Assembly (NCBI RefSeq): GCF_000429185.2
Contig: NZ_AUBJ02000001.1
Span: forward strand, 4,154,001-4,218,000
Direction: 5' to 3'
Source of the DNA: Actinoalloteichus caeruleus DSM 43889
Lineage (GTDB): Bacteria > Actinomycetota > Actinomycetes > Mycobacteriales > Pseudonocardiaceae
DNA: 64,000 nucleotides
Below the pieces are notes generated by a model. The model did not search any database. It worked only from the letters and a program-made list of their open reading frames with translations, and was not told where the DNA came from. The position numbers and the translations under genes are program-made. This document shows, piece by piece, positions 52,267 through 61,027 of this stretch. Numbering within the stretch: the first letter of the stretch is position 1; each line of letters begins with the position of its first letter.

Positions 52267-53062
52267 GGTCCTCACGTCTCCTGACTGCCAGGTGCTGCCG
52301 GCGGTGGTTGTGCGCTGTCCACGGCTCGGTGGAACACGAAGACCCCCACGAACGCGGAAATGCTTCGCGCCGCCCGGTGGCGGCGGGCGGACCACGAAAT
52401 TGGGGGTTCCCGAAGGTTAGCGGCAGTAGGCCCTCGGTACTCAACGGAAAGTTGTCGGCTCTCTCACAGGACCGATAAGGGTATCGATTCAGCACCTGGA
52501 AGTTGGGCTCTGTTCTCGTTTGTCCGCAACGAATTCGGTCCGGTTCGGGTGAGTGGGCGGGGTGCGCTCGCCGTCCCCGGTCAGGCGTACCGGCGGCGCG
52601 GCGGAGCCCGTTCGACGGCGTTCGACGCCCGGGGAGCCGGGCGAACGCGAGAATGCGCGCAACCGGTTGACCAGTTTCGGTGGGCTGGGCCGGACGCCTC
52701 CGGTCCGTGGTCCGGTCCGCAGGCGCCGGGAAATACCGGTGGCGATTCCATTCCGCGCGGCCAGGCGAAGGGGAGGTCGCGGGCCGTGGTGGTTTATCCG
52801 GTTGGCGGCCGAATGGGCGTCGAATAGGGGGATATTCGGATGCCAGGGCCAGTGCCGCGAACTTCCGCTGGAATTGGGGGAAAGTCCGCCGGTCGACCCC
52901 GTTCCCTTTCCTCCGGTAGCGGGCCCGGCGGTGTTCCGACCGCGCCGCTCACCGGATCGGGCGCGGTTCGGAGCGCGCCGCCGCCCGTGGGGGCGGTCGG
53001 CGGGCGCCAGGAGCGGACCCGCCGACCACGACGGCCACGACCACGCCGAGTGCCGTCGGCGC
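52267..53062. other. Long intergenic region upstream of pckG
   Basis: About 800 bp without a credible gene. It contains moderately AT-rich patches at 52440-52520 and 52790-52870. CGAATA-N6-TATTCG at 52821-52838 is a small inverted repeat. The pckG promoter is expected in the first 250 bp upstream of its ATG. Confidence 0.5.
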
Positions 53063-53085
53063 GGCGAGCCCTCCACGGGCTCGCC
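53063..53085 (-). terminator. 9-bp perfect hairpin after the DUF6802 gene
   Basis: GGCGAGCCC and GGGCTCGCC enclose a 5-nt loop, 6 nt past the stop. Confidence 0.7.
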
Positions 53086-53091
53086 CGTCGA

Positions 53092-53916
53092 TCAAGCCCA
53101 GTGCGCCTGCGCGACCTCGGGCGACTCCCCGCTGGCGTCCCCGCTCGGAGCGGAGGCACCGGCCACGGGGACGGCGGACCCGCCGACGGACGCGGTGACG
53201 TCGTAGCGCGCTCGTGCGTCGGTCGCCTCGTCGCCCCACTCCTCGTCGGAGCCGCTGGGCACCGCCCCGTGGTGGCCGGTGTCGGGGACGTACTGCCCCT
53301 GGGCGTCCAACCCGCCCTGTTCGACGACGACCCACTCCCCGCCGCCGGTGTGCTCGGCGAGGACCACCGTGCCGTCGGCGTGGAACTCGGCGATCAGGTC
53401 GGCGTCGCCGTCGCCGTCGACGTCGCTGACGACCAGCACGACGTCATCCTCGGTGACCACCACGGAGGTGTCGGCGACTCCGTCACCGTTCATGTCCTCC
53501 GTCGGCGCGCCGACGTCCATCGGGCCGCCCGGTGTGCGCACGAGGATGGAGTCCCCCGAGTAGCTGGCGTCGTCGAAGGGTTCGCCGGCGGGCAACTCCC
53601 CGATGTCGAGGCGGGGGTTCCCCTCGAGGGTCCGTTCGGGGTCGGACGCCACCCAACCACCGGACGCCTGGTCGTAGCCGGCGGTCCCGGTGACGTTGCC
53701 GTGTTCGTCGTACTCGACCAGCAGGTCCGCCTCACCGTCGCCGTCCGAGTCCGTGAAGACCAGGTACCCGTCGTCGGTCTCCAACAACACGCTGTCCGGT
53801 GTCCCGTCGCCGGAGAAGTCGTGGTTGGTCTCCCCGGTGTACTCCTGGCCGTCGACGACCACCCGCAGGTCCGTGCTGTCGCCGGTGGTGTCACCGGCCT
53901 CACCCTCGATGTACAC
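53092..53916 (-). CDS. DUF6802-type protein with calcium-binding-like repeats
   Basis: Protein of 274 residues, acidic. It contains several DxDxDG-type loops resembling EF-hand, dockerin or FG-GAP calcium sites: DFSGDGTPDSV, DSDGDGEADLLVEYD, DMNGDGVADTSVV and DVDGDGDADLIAEFH, alternating with beta strands, so an FG-GAP-like propeller fragment is likely. No signal peptide is visible despite the extracellular style of the repeats. The Ala/Ser/Gly C-terminus looks disordered. The GTG start has GAGGGGG upstream. It lies 89 bp after the dynamin operon on the same strand and could be cotranscribed. Confidence 0.85.
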   Translation of the reverse strand: MYIEGEAGDTTGDSTDLRVVVDGQEYTGETNHDFSGDGTPDSVLLETDDGYLVFTDSDGDGEADLLVEYDEHGNVTGTAGYDQASGGWVASDPERTLEGNPRLDIGELPAGEPFDDASYSGDSILVRTPGGPMDVGAPTEDMNGDGVADTSVVVTEDDVVLVVSDVDGDGDADLIAEFHADGTVVLAEHTGGGEWVVVEQGGLDAQGQYVPDTGHHGAVPSGSDEEWGDEATDARARYDVTASVGGSAVPVAGASAPSGDASGESPEVAQAHWA

Positions 53917-54005
53917 CGCATCCCCCTCACCGGGTCGTTTCGGATCTCGACCGGCCGACGGTGCTGCTCGGCCCCCGGGCGGTCCGGTCGGACGTCACGT
54001 TGGAC

Positions 54006-55949
54006 TCACGGTAGGCAGTTCTGGTTCCCGCCCAACCGGGGCCCCGGGCCCGGCCGGCCCGGGGAGGTGCCGGGCTGGGCGGCGTGGCCGCGACCAGGCC
54101 CGAGCTCGCGCATCCTGGCGAGCAGCTGGTCGACCTGTTCGGCCCCGGCCCGCACCTCCGCCAGGGTTCGGCGCACCCGTTGCGTCTCCCTCGCGCGGTC
54201 GGCGGAACCCATCCGCAGCGCCCTGTCGACCTCCCGGAGCTCCTCCTCGATGCCGTTGACGCGCCGGCCGAGCACCTCGTCGAGCGCGGTCGAGAGCTGG
54301 ATCTCCGCCTCGATCAGCTGCTCGGACACCACCTGGTCCAGGGTGGACCGGGCGTCGGCGAGGGCATCGGACAGCCACTGCCGCAGGTGCTGCTTGTCCG
54401 CGCCGTGGCGGCGGACCCGGCCGATCCACCAGCCGGCGCCGAGGCCCAGCGCCACCACGGGAACGACGAGCGGCAGGGCTGCCAGCCCGGCCGCGGCCCC
54501 GAAGGGCAGCATCGCCAGCTTGCTCGCCCCCAGCCCCGCCGAGATGCCCATCGACCCGCCCATGAAGACCAGCAGGCGGTCCTCCGCCGTCTGCTGGCGC
54601 CGGTCCGCCGGGCGCATCACGACGAAGGGCTGGGTGGACCTGGCCACCTGGTCGCGGATCATGGCGAGTTCGGCGGGCGAGAACAGTTCGGCGAGCGTCA
54701 GTTCGGTCACCCTGGCCAGCCGTTGTTCGAGCATCGCGCTGGTGCGGGCCGAGAGGAGTCGCAGCGCGGCGTCCACGTGCCGGGGCAACCGCTCGAGCCC
54801 GGCGCGGTCCGCGCCGTCGATCTGCCGGCGGAACCAGTACTGCACGTCGCGGACCTGGCGGGCGACCTCGTGACCGCACTCGACCCGTGCCCGGTTCAGC
54901 TCGCCTCGCAGGCGCAGCTGCCATCCCCTGCTGGCGGAGCGGCGTTCCGCCGACAGCTCGTCCCGGCGTCGCCTGAGGGCGCGGGCCTCGTCCTCCCCGG
55001 TGGTCAGGGCCCGTTCCTCGGCCTCGAGACGGGCGGTGAGGGCGGCGAGGGAACTGGCGAGCGCCCGCATCGTGTTCGCCTCGCCGAGCATGTTGCCGCG
55101 TCCGGCCACGGTGCTGACGAGCGAGGTGGCGAGTTCCGCGATCCCCGACCGCGCCCGCAGCATGTCGGCGGGCCCCGCGTGCGGGGCGGAGGCGGCGAGC
55201 TGCGACAACCGCGCGGACACCGGGTGGATGTCGGCGTCCGCGAAGCGCGGCGCGTGCTCGGCGAGCAGCGCCCTGTCGGCGGCGAGCACCTCCCGCCACC
55301 CCCGGTACTGGTCCGTCTTGGTCAGGGCGAACACCACCGTCTCCACCCGGTCGGAGATGGAGCGGAGGAAGGACAGCTCGCCGTGGGTCAGCGGGCTGGA
55401 GGCGTCCAGGACGAACAGCAGGGCCGTCGCCTTCGCCGCCGCGTCCGCCGCGCGCTCACCGTGGATCGCGTCCAGACCGCCCACACCCGGCGTGTCGACC
55501 AGGTCGAGGTCGGTGAGCAGCGGTGCCGGCCCGGTGACCGCGATGTCGCGGGGCGGCAACGCGCCGGGCGGGAGCGTGCCGTCGACGCACACCCAGTTCC
55601 GCAGTTCGCCCAGGGGGATGTCCACCGCCGCGTCGTCTCCGTAGCGGGCCGAGGCGCTCCACGAGGGGCCGCCGGTGAACCGGAGGTAGGTGGCCGTGGC
55701 GACGTCGGCGTCGACCGGGGACAGGTCGTGCTGGTCGAGCAGCGCGTTCACCAGGGAGCTCTTGCCCCGGTTGGTCTCGCCGACGACCACCACGGTGGGC
55801 CGGGGCTGCTTGGCCCCGCGTACCCGCTCGACCCACTCGGCGGCGTCGACGTCGGCCGAACGCAGCAGTTCCACCAGTCGTTCCCGCGTCTGCCTGACCA
55901 GCTTGGGCAGGGCGACGCCGGAGCCGGACGGGGCCCGCTCGCCGGTCAT
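54006..55949 (-). CDS. Dynamin-family GTPase with membrane segments (DynB/IniA-like)
   Basis: Protein of 647 residues. GTPase motifs: P-loop GETNRGKSS (57-65), DTPGVGG (152-158) and TKTD (210-213). A long helical stalk with coiled-coil character (LEAEERALTTGEDEARALRRRRDE) is followed near residues 465-515 by a hydrophobic hairpin (GISAGLGASKLAMLPFGAAAGLAALPLVVPVVALGLGAGWW), then another helical stretch. Bacterial dynamins remodel membrane; in Streptomyces DynA/DynB support sporulation septa and in mycobacteria IniA/IniC respond to envelope stress. The ATG overlaps the preceding stop (ATGA). Confidence 0.93.
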   Translation of the reverse strand: MTGERAPSGSGVALPKLVRQTRERLVELLRSADVDAAEWVERVRGAKQPRPTVVVVGETNRGKSSLVNALLDQHDLSPVDADVATATYLRFTGGPSWSASARYGDDAAVDIPLGELRNWVCVDGTLPPGALPPRDIAVTGPAPLLTDLDLVDTPGVGGLDAIHGERAADAAAKATALLFVLDASSPLTHGELSFLRSISDRVETVVFALTKTDQYRGWREVLAADRALLAEHAPRFADADIHPVSARLSQLAASAPHAGPADMLRARSGIAELATSLVSTVAGRGNMLGEANTMRALASSLAALTARLEAEERALTTGEDEARALRRRRDELSAERRSASRGWQLRLRGELNRARVECGHEVARQVRDVQYWFRRQIDGADRAGLERLPRHVDAALRLLSARTSAMLEQRLARVTELTLAELFSPAELAMIRDQVARSTQPFVVMRPADRRQQTAEDRLLVFMGGSMGISAGLGASKLAMLPFGAAAGLAALPLVVPVVALGLGAGWWIGRVRRHGADKQHLRQWLSDALADARSTLDQVVSEQLIEAEIQLSTALDEVLGRRVNGIEEELREVDRALRMGSADRARETQRVRRTLAEVRAGAEQVDQLLARMRELGPGRGHAAQPGTSPGRPGPGPRLGGNQNCLP

Positions 55950-56668
55950 CCCGGCCCTTTCCGCGTGTAGACGGTGACGACGGGTACCCGCAGCGTGCGA
56001 CCGCGGTCGGCGAAACCCACCACCTCCGTCTCGGCGACCGTCCCGGCCAGCGCCGGGTCGTCGGTGTCCGTCACGCCACCGGCCTCGTGGCGGGCCGGGT
56101 CGAACCGGTCCCCGTCCGGCCGCAGCGAGGTGACGCCGACGGCCGCCAGGCCCTCCTCGATGCGTTCGGCCACACCCGCGCTGCGCGCCCGGTCCAGGGC
56201 GTACAGGCAGAGCCTGATCAGGTCCTGGCGCTCACGCAGGACGCGTTCGTGGTCGGTGGTGTCCTCGGCGGTCGCCGCGCGCGCGGCCGTGTCGAGCGAA
56301 TGAAGGCCCACGTCGCGGTAGGACGTGTCGCCGGCGCGGGCGGTTCCGGCCGTCCCGGCACCGGACGGGGGCACCGGTGTGGCCGTCGAGGCCGGGGGTC
56401 GGTTCTCCGCTGGCACGGGTGCGTCCGGCACGTCGGGTGCCTCCGGCACTTCGGGCGCGGCGCCGTGCGGGGTGGCGTCGTCGGGGTGGACCGAGGGGAC
56501 GGCCTCGGGAGGGGCGCTGGGAACGGGCGGGGTGAGGGGCGGCTCCGGTGGTACGAGCACCGGGTCGGTGTGCTCGTCGTGGCCTCGGGCGGCCCGCCCC
56601 GGGCCGGTCCCGGGTCGTGGTGTCGGGCGCGGCTCCTCGCGTCGCCGCCGCCGGAACCAGGGGGTCAT
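55946..56668 (-). CDS. GrpE-like protein between two dynamin genes
   Basis: Protein of 240 residues. The N-terminal half is Pro-rich and disordered (basic RRRRREEPRP then many PxP). The C-terminal 110 residues resemble a nucleotide-exchange factor GrpE: helix ERVLRERQDLIRLCLYALDRARSAGVAERIEEGLAAVGVTSLRP, then the beta-domain pattern DGDRFDPARHEAGGVTDTDD, TVAETEVVGFADRGRTLRVPVVTVY. The start ATG overlaps the upstream TGA and the stop overlaps the downstream ATG, so the three genes are translationally coupled. A partner Hsp70 is not in the window. It may instead serve as an adaptor for the dynamins. Confidence 0.8.
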   Translation of the reverse strand: MTPWFRRRRREEPRPTPRPGTGPGRAARGHDEHTDPVLVPPEPPLTPPVPSAPPEAVPSVHPDDATPHGAAPEVPEAPDVPDAPVPAENRPPASTATPVPPSGAGTAGTARAGDTSYRDVGLHSLDTAARAATAEDTTDHERVLRERQDLIRLCLYALDRARSAGVAERIEEGLAAVGVTSLRPDGDRFDPARHEAGGVTDTDDPALAGTVAETEVVGFADRGRTLRVPVVTVYTRKGPG

Positions 56669-58206
56669 GTCGCCTCCCTGAGCTGTTGCCAGAGTAGGAA
56701 GTAGGCGCGGTGGACCACGTGGGCCACCCTGCTCTGCGCCGGAGTGGCCCCGAACGAGGCGAACGACCGCCACCAGCCGGCACGTTCGAGCGCGTGGGCG
56801 GCGAGTTCCGTCCTGGGACGTCCGGCGAGGCCCAACCGTTCCCCGGGGTCCGAGGTGCTCCCGACCCGGAGGATCTCCTCGGCGAGGTCGTCGGGCATCG
56901 CGACGGTTCCGCCCGCGACCAGGGTCAGCGCCTCCAGCAGGCGCAACTGGTGCGCTTCGGGCCGCGCCAGCAGCACCTCGATGGCGTCGTGGACGCGTTG
57001 CCGTTCGCCGGGGTCGCCGGAGGCGTGGGCGAGCGCCGTGACGGAGGCCATCGCCGCCGCCGCCTTGATCCCGTCCGCCCTCGCCTGGAAGAGGGTGCGC
57101 AGCCGAGCGCGCACGGCGGCGAGCCCGGAGGCGTCCAGGAGCCGGCGGCGGAGGGCGCCGGCGGTGATCTCGGGGTCCTCGGTGACGGCCAGGACGCCGC
57201 TGCGGACGCCGTACAGGTCGAGTCGTTCCAGGAGCCGGCGGCGGTCGGCCGGCGGCACCGCGCACTCCCAGTCGACGAACAGGTCGGCGGAGAGCAGCAT
57301 CGTCTCCCTGGTCTCCTCGTCGAGCGCGGCCAGGTCCTTCAGGCACCGCGCGTCGGCCGAGGTGAAGCCGCCGGTCTCCGAGGTCTCGGCGAGCAGGCCG
57401 ATGACGGGCAGCACGTCGGCGACCCTGGGGCGGAGCGCGGCCGCCTGGCTGGCGGCGACCAGGCCAGCCGCCCGCCAGGTGGAGCCGTCCGAGCCGGGGA
57501 CCGAGTCCGGTTCCACCGTGTCCGCCTTGTTGAGGACGGCGACGGCGTTGACCGGGCCGGCCTCCCGGCGGGCGGTGGCCGCGGTGAAGGCGGTCAGCGC
57601 GTGCTCGTCGTCCGCCTTGACGGTCTGGGTGAGGACGTAGAGCACGGCCTCCGCTCCGGCGACCGCGTCGCGGGACACCGGGTCCAGCTCACCCGGTGGC
57701 TCGTCGCCCGCGCCCAGCAGTTCCCGGGTGCGGCGGACCGACGCCGAGTCGAGCGATCCGAGGCCGGGGGTGTCGATGACGGTCAGGTCACGCAGGACGG
57801 CGTTGGTCAGGTAGGCCTCGAGGTGGGAGACCGACGCGATGTCGACGCCCAGGTCGGCGGGGATCATGCCCTGCTGGTCGAAGGGGAGGACCTGCTTGCG
57901 GCCGTCCCGGAAGATCACCTCGACCCGGTCGACGGTGCCGTACTGGAAGCGGGTCACCAGCCGGGTGCACTCGCCCACGTCCGTCGGCGCCACCCGGCGG
58001 CCGATCAACGCGTTCACCAGCGTGGACTTGCCGGACTTGATCCGTCCCGCGACGGCGACCTGGAGCGGGGCGGAGAGCCGGTGGAGCACCTGCCGGAAAC
58101 CGGCCGCCGTGGCCGGGCCGACCTGGGGCTGGAGCCGGTCGCACAGGGTGGCCACCGCCGCCGAGAGCGGGCCGGGCCAGTGCCGCTGGGGTGGTCCGTG
58201 GACCAA
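56665..58206 (-). CDS. Dynamin-family GTPase (DynA/IniC-like)
   Basis: Protein of 513 residues with P-loop GRIKSGKST (54-62), DTPGLGS (145-151) and NKADTV (226-231). Threonine of the switch I region is probably in the GECTRLVTRF segment. The rest is helical; no clear transmembrane hairpin, so it may act as the soluble partner of the second dynamin. The TTG start has GAGGAG upstream. First gene of the dynamin - GrpE-like - dynamin operon. Confidence 0.92.
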   Translation of the reverse strand: MVHGPPQRHWPGPLSAAVATLCDRLQPQVGPATAAGFRQVLHRLSAPLQVAVAGRIKSGKSTLVNALIGRRVAPTDVGECTRLVTRFQYGTVDRVEVIFRDGRKQVLPFDQQGMIPADLGVDIASVSHLEAYLTNAVLRDLTVIDTPGLGSLDSASVRRTRELLGAGDEPPGELDPVSRDAVAGAEAVLYVLTQTVKADDEHALTAFTAATARREAGPVNAVAVLNKADTVEPDSVPGSDGSTWRAAGLVAASQAAALRPRVADVLPVIGLLAETSETGGFTSADARCLKDLAALDEETRETMLLSADLFVDWECAVPPADRRRLLERLDLYGVRSGVLAVTEDPEITAGALRRRLLDASGLAAVRARLRTLFQARADGIKAAAAMASVTALAHASGDPGERQRVHDAIEVLLARPEAHQLRLLEALTLVAGGTVAMPDDLAEEILRVGSTSDPGERLGLAGRPRTELAAHALERAGWWRSFASFGATPAQSRVAHVVHRAYFLLWQQLREAT

Positions 58207-58349
58207 CCGTCACTCCTCGGGCTCGACGCGGGCATTCTCGACACAGATCGTGCCACGTCCACCACCGCCGGCGTTCCGTCCGGAGGCCCGGGACCCAGCG
58301 CCTCGGCCGTCGAACCCGGTCCGGTCGCCCGCGGAGCGCCGCGTGTCCG

Positions 58350-59003
58350 TCAGGCGGGGGCGGGGGCCGGCAGCCCCCGTGCCGTCTCGGAGAGGCCGTC
58401 GATGGTGGTGTGCAGCACCTCGGCGAGCAGGGCGGAGGGCAGCGGCCCCTCGGGACGCGCCAGCCAGGCCTGGAGGGAGACCGAGACGGTCCCGGCGAGC
58501 GCCATCGCCCACGCCTGGGGGCGGGGGTCGGTGTGGGGGTCGGCGCCGAGCCGTTCGGCGATCAGGGCGGTCAGTTCCCGCATCCAGTTCGAGGAGACGA
58601 TGTGCTGCGCGTACCGCACCTCGTCGACCTCGGCGAGGAGTTCGCACCGCAGCAGGTGCTGCGCCCGCTCCTCCTGCATCACGTCGTCGAGCTCGCCCAG
58701 CGCCCAGGCCAGGGAGCGCATCGGGTGCTCGTCGGCGGGCCGCCGGCTGATGCTCTCCCGCAGCATCTGGGCGGGCCAGGCCGGGTCGCCGAAGAGGACC
58801 GCCTCCTTGCTCGGGAAGTAGCGGAAGAAGGTGCGTGGCGCGATGTCGGCGGCGTCGGCGATCTGGGCGATCGTGGTGGCCTCGAAACCGTGTTCCCGGA
58901 ACAGGCGGAGCGCGGCCGCCTCGATGCCGGCGCGGGTCCGCTGCGCCCTGCGCCGCCGGCGGTCCGGCGGTGCGGCGTGATGGGGGTCCGGGGCCTCGGT
59001 CAT
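58350..59003 (-). CDS. TetR-family regulator of the MFS transporter
   Basis: Protein of 217 residues. Helix-turn-helix FEATTIAQIADAADIAPRTFFRYFPSKEAVLF, residues about 42-72; the C-terminal ligand domain (MftR/SACE_7040-like in style) has LLRCELLAEVDEVRYAQHIV. The ATG has GGGAG upstream. It is divergent from an EmrB/QacA-type exporter with an imperfect 28-bp palindrome between the starts. It is probably the repressor of that exporter. Confidence 0.92.
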   Translation of the reverse strand: MTEAPDPHHAAPPDRRRRRAQRTRAGIEAAALRLFREHGFEATTIAQIADAADIAPRTFFRYFPSKEAVLFGDPAWPAQMLRESISRRPADEHPMRSLAWALGELDDVMQEERAQHLLRCELLAEVDEVRYAQHIVSSNWMRELTALIAERLGADPHTDPRPQAWAMALAGTVSVSLQAWLARPEGPLPSALLAEVLHTTIDGLSETARGLPAPAPA

Positions 59004-59052
59004 GGCTCCCAAGGGTTCACGGGATGTCCGGCCAGTGTCAACCATGCCATAA

Positions 59053-59080
59053 GTCACGTGTGCCAACTGGCACGTGTGAC
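59053..59080. promoter_or_regulatory. 28-bp imperfect palindrome, candidate TetR operator
   Basis: GTCACGTGTGCCA-AC-TGGCACGTGTGAC; the arms match at 11 of 13 positions and the inner GTGCCA/TGGCAC is perfect. TAACGT (59082-59087) is a possible -10 for the MFS gene immediately next to it. Confidence 0.7.
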
Positions 59081-59144
59081 ATAACGTGGAGGGGTCGGCC
59101 TGGTCGAGGGAGGGCCGGCTTCCCCGTCTTGTCGAGGAGATGAC

Positions 59145-60929
59145 GTGTCCCGTGTCCAGCCCGAGGCCCAGGTGCCGCCGGGACAACCCCGTTCGTCGAT
59201 GACGGACGACGAGCGCGCCGCGGTCGCCGAGGGCATCGAGTTATCGGTCTACCGCGACAGGTGGAAGACCCTGCTGGTGCTGTGCCTGGCGCTGGCGACG
59301 GTCATGCTGGCCAACACCTCACTGGGGGTCGCGCTCCCCGTGCTCTCGGTGGACCTGGGTGCCACCACCAGCCAGCAGCAGTGGTTCAACAACGCCTTCA
59401 CGCTGGTGTTCGCCGGTCTGCTCTTCACCGCGTCCGCGATGGCCGACCGGTACGGCCGCAAGGCCATGTTGCAGGCGGGCCTGGTGGTGTTCGGCCTCGG
59501 CTCCGCCTACGTGTGGCTGTTCACGGACTCGAGCACCGAGCTGATCGCCGCCCGTGCCGCGCTGGGCGTCGGCGCCGCGATGGTGATGCCCGTGACGCTG
59601 TCGATCCTGACCAGTGTCTTCCCCCGCCACCAGCGGACCAGGGCGGTGGCGGTGTGGGCCGCCGTGTCCGGCGCCGGTACGGCCCTCGGGCCGGTGGTCT
59701 CCGGAGTCCTGCTGGAGTTCTACTCCTGGCAGTCGGTCTTCGTCATCAACATCCCCGTCGTCATCGTCGGCGTGGCCCTGGGCGTCCGGTTCGTCCCCGG
59801 CCACCGGCTGGTGGCGGCCGGCGCCGGCGAGGGCGGGCACGGTGGCATCGACCCGGGTGGGGCGGTGCTGTCGACGCTGGGTATCGGCACCGTCGTCTAC
59901 GCCCTGATCCAGGCGGAGCACAACGGGTGGGCGTCGGCGACGACGCTGGGACTGCTCGCGGCCGGCCTCGTCCTGGTCGCGGTCTTCGTCCTGTGGGAGC
60001 GCCGGGTGAAGGACCCGATGCTGGACATGACGCTGTTCCGGGACAAGGCGTTCTCCGCGTCGGCGCTCTCGCTCACGCTGGTGTTCTTCGCCCTGATCGG
60101 GGTGTTCTTCTCCCTCAGCCTCACCCTCCAGCTCGTGTTCGGCTACTCGCCGCTGATGTCCTCGGTGGCCATGCTGCCGGTCTCGGTGATGATGGTGCTG
60201 GTCTCGCCCCAGGTCGCCCGGGTCGTGGGCCGGTTCGGCCCGAGGGCGACCGTGGTGAGCGGGATGGGTCTCGCCGCGCTCGGCATGGGGATCCTGGGCA
60301 CCCTGAGCGTCGACTCGGGCTACTGGCACCTGTTGTTCGGCCTGGCCACCGTCTCGCTGGGTATCGCGCTCACGATGCCGCCCGCCACCGACATGCTGAT
60401 GTCGAAGGTGCCCCGGGAACGGGCCGGGATGGGGTCGGCCACCAACGACGTGACCCGCGAGATCGGTGCCTCGCTGGGGATCGCGGTCCTCGGTTCGGTG
60501 CTGGGCAGCACCTACGGGAGCCGGTTGTCGGACTCGCTGACGGGTTTCCCCGAGGACGTCCGGGAGACCGCGACCAACTCCTTGGTCGGCGGTCTCGGTG
60601 TGGCCCGGTCGTTGGGTGAGGAGGGCACCGGACTGCTGCGCGAGGTCATGGAGTCCTGGATGGACGGGGTGCGGGTGGCCCACCTCGCGGCGACCGTGCT
60701 GATCCTCATCGCGGTAGTGGTGGCCTGGGCCTGGCTGCCCCGGGTGGCGGAGGACATGCACCGGACCGCCGGGTCGGAGGGGGCCGGGGACGCGACGTCG
60801 TCGTCGACCGCCGGTGACGACGGGCCCGCCGAGACCGGTGGCGCCCAGCAGGAGGCCTCCGCCGTGGCGAGCGGCGCGGGGGGAGCGGAGGACGGCCGTT
60901 CGCCGGCCAGGTCCGACGGCGGGGAGTAG
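59145..60929 (+). CDS. MFS drug efflux transporter, DHA2 (EmrB/QacA) type
   Basis: Protein of 594 residues with 14 predicted membrane helices. Motifs: LATVMLANTSLGVALPVLSVDLGATTSQQQW (first helix and DHA2 pattern), ADRYGRKAML (motif A), and GAGTALGPVVSGVLLEFYSWQSVFVINIP (motif C). The C-terminal 70 residues are disordered Gly/Ala/Glu-rich. It is expected to export toxic organic compounds by proton antiport. The GTG has GAGGAGATGAC upstream. Controlled by the divergent TetR gene. Confidence 0.94.
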   Translation: MSRVQPEAQVPPGQPRSSMTDDERAAVAEGIELSVYRDRWKTLLVLCLALATVMLANTSLGVALPVLSVDLGATTSQQQWFNNAFTLVFAGLLFTASAMADRYGRKAMLQAGLVVFGLGSAYVWLFTDSSTELIAARAALGVGAAMVMPVTLSILTSVFPRHQRTRAVAVWAAVSGAGTALGPVVSGVLLEFYSWQSVFVINIPVVIVGVALGVRFVPGHRLVAAGAGEGGHGGIDPGGAVLSTLGIGTVVYALIQAEHNGWASATTLGLLAAGLVLVAVFVLWERRVKDPMLDMTLFRDKAFSASALSLTLVFFALIGVFFSLSLTLQLVFGYSPLMSSVAMLPVSVMMVLVSPQVARVVGRFGPRATVVSGMGLAALGMGILGTLSVDSGYWHLLFGLATVSLGIALTMPPATDMLMSKVPRERAGMGSATNDVTREIGASLGIAVLGSVLGSTYGSRLSDSLTGFPEDVRETATNSLVGGLGVARSLGEEGTGLLREVMESWMDGVRVAHLAATVLILIAVVVAWAWLPRVAEDMHRTAGSEGAGDATSSSTAGDDGPAETGGAQQEASAVASGAGGAEDGRSPARSDGGE

Positions 60930-60948
60930 GAGCTCCCGATCCGGGGCG

Positions 60949-60986
60949 CCCGGGGCCCGGCGGGTGGAACCGCCGGTGGCCCCGGG
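60949..60986. terminator. Bidirectional terminator between convergent genes
   Basis: CCCGGGGCC-CGGCGG and CCGCCG-GT-GGCCCCGGG pair (9 plus 6 bp with a 2-nt bulge) around a 6-nt loop. Confidence 0.7.
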
Positions 60987-61027
60987 ACCGTTTCGGGACC
61001 GCCCCGGACGCGGTCGTTCGGCCCGGG

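Noticed and set aside
52821-52838. CGAATA-N6-TATTCG inverted repeat upstream of pckG as an operator
   Set aside because: Short, 550 bp from the start codon and without a nearby promoter; too weak to claim.
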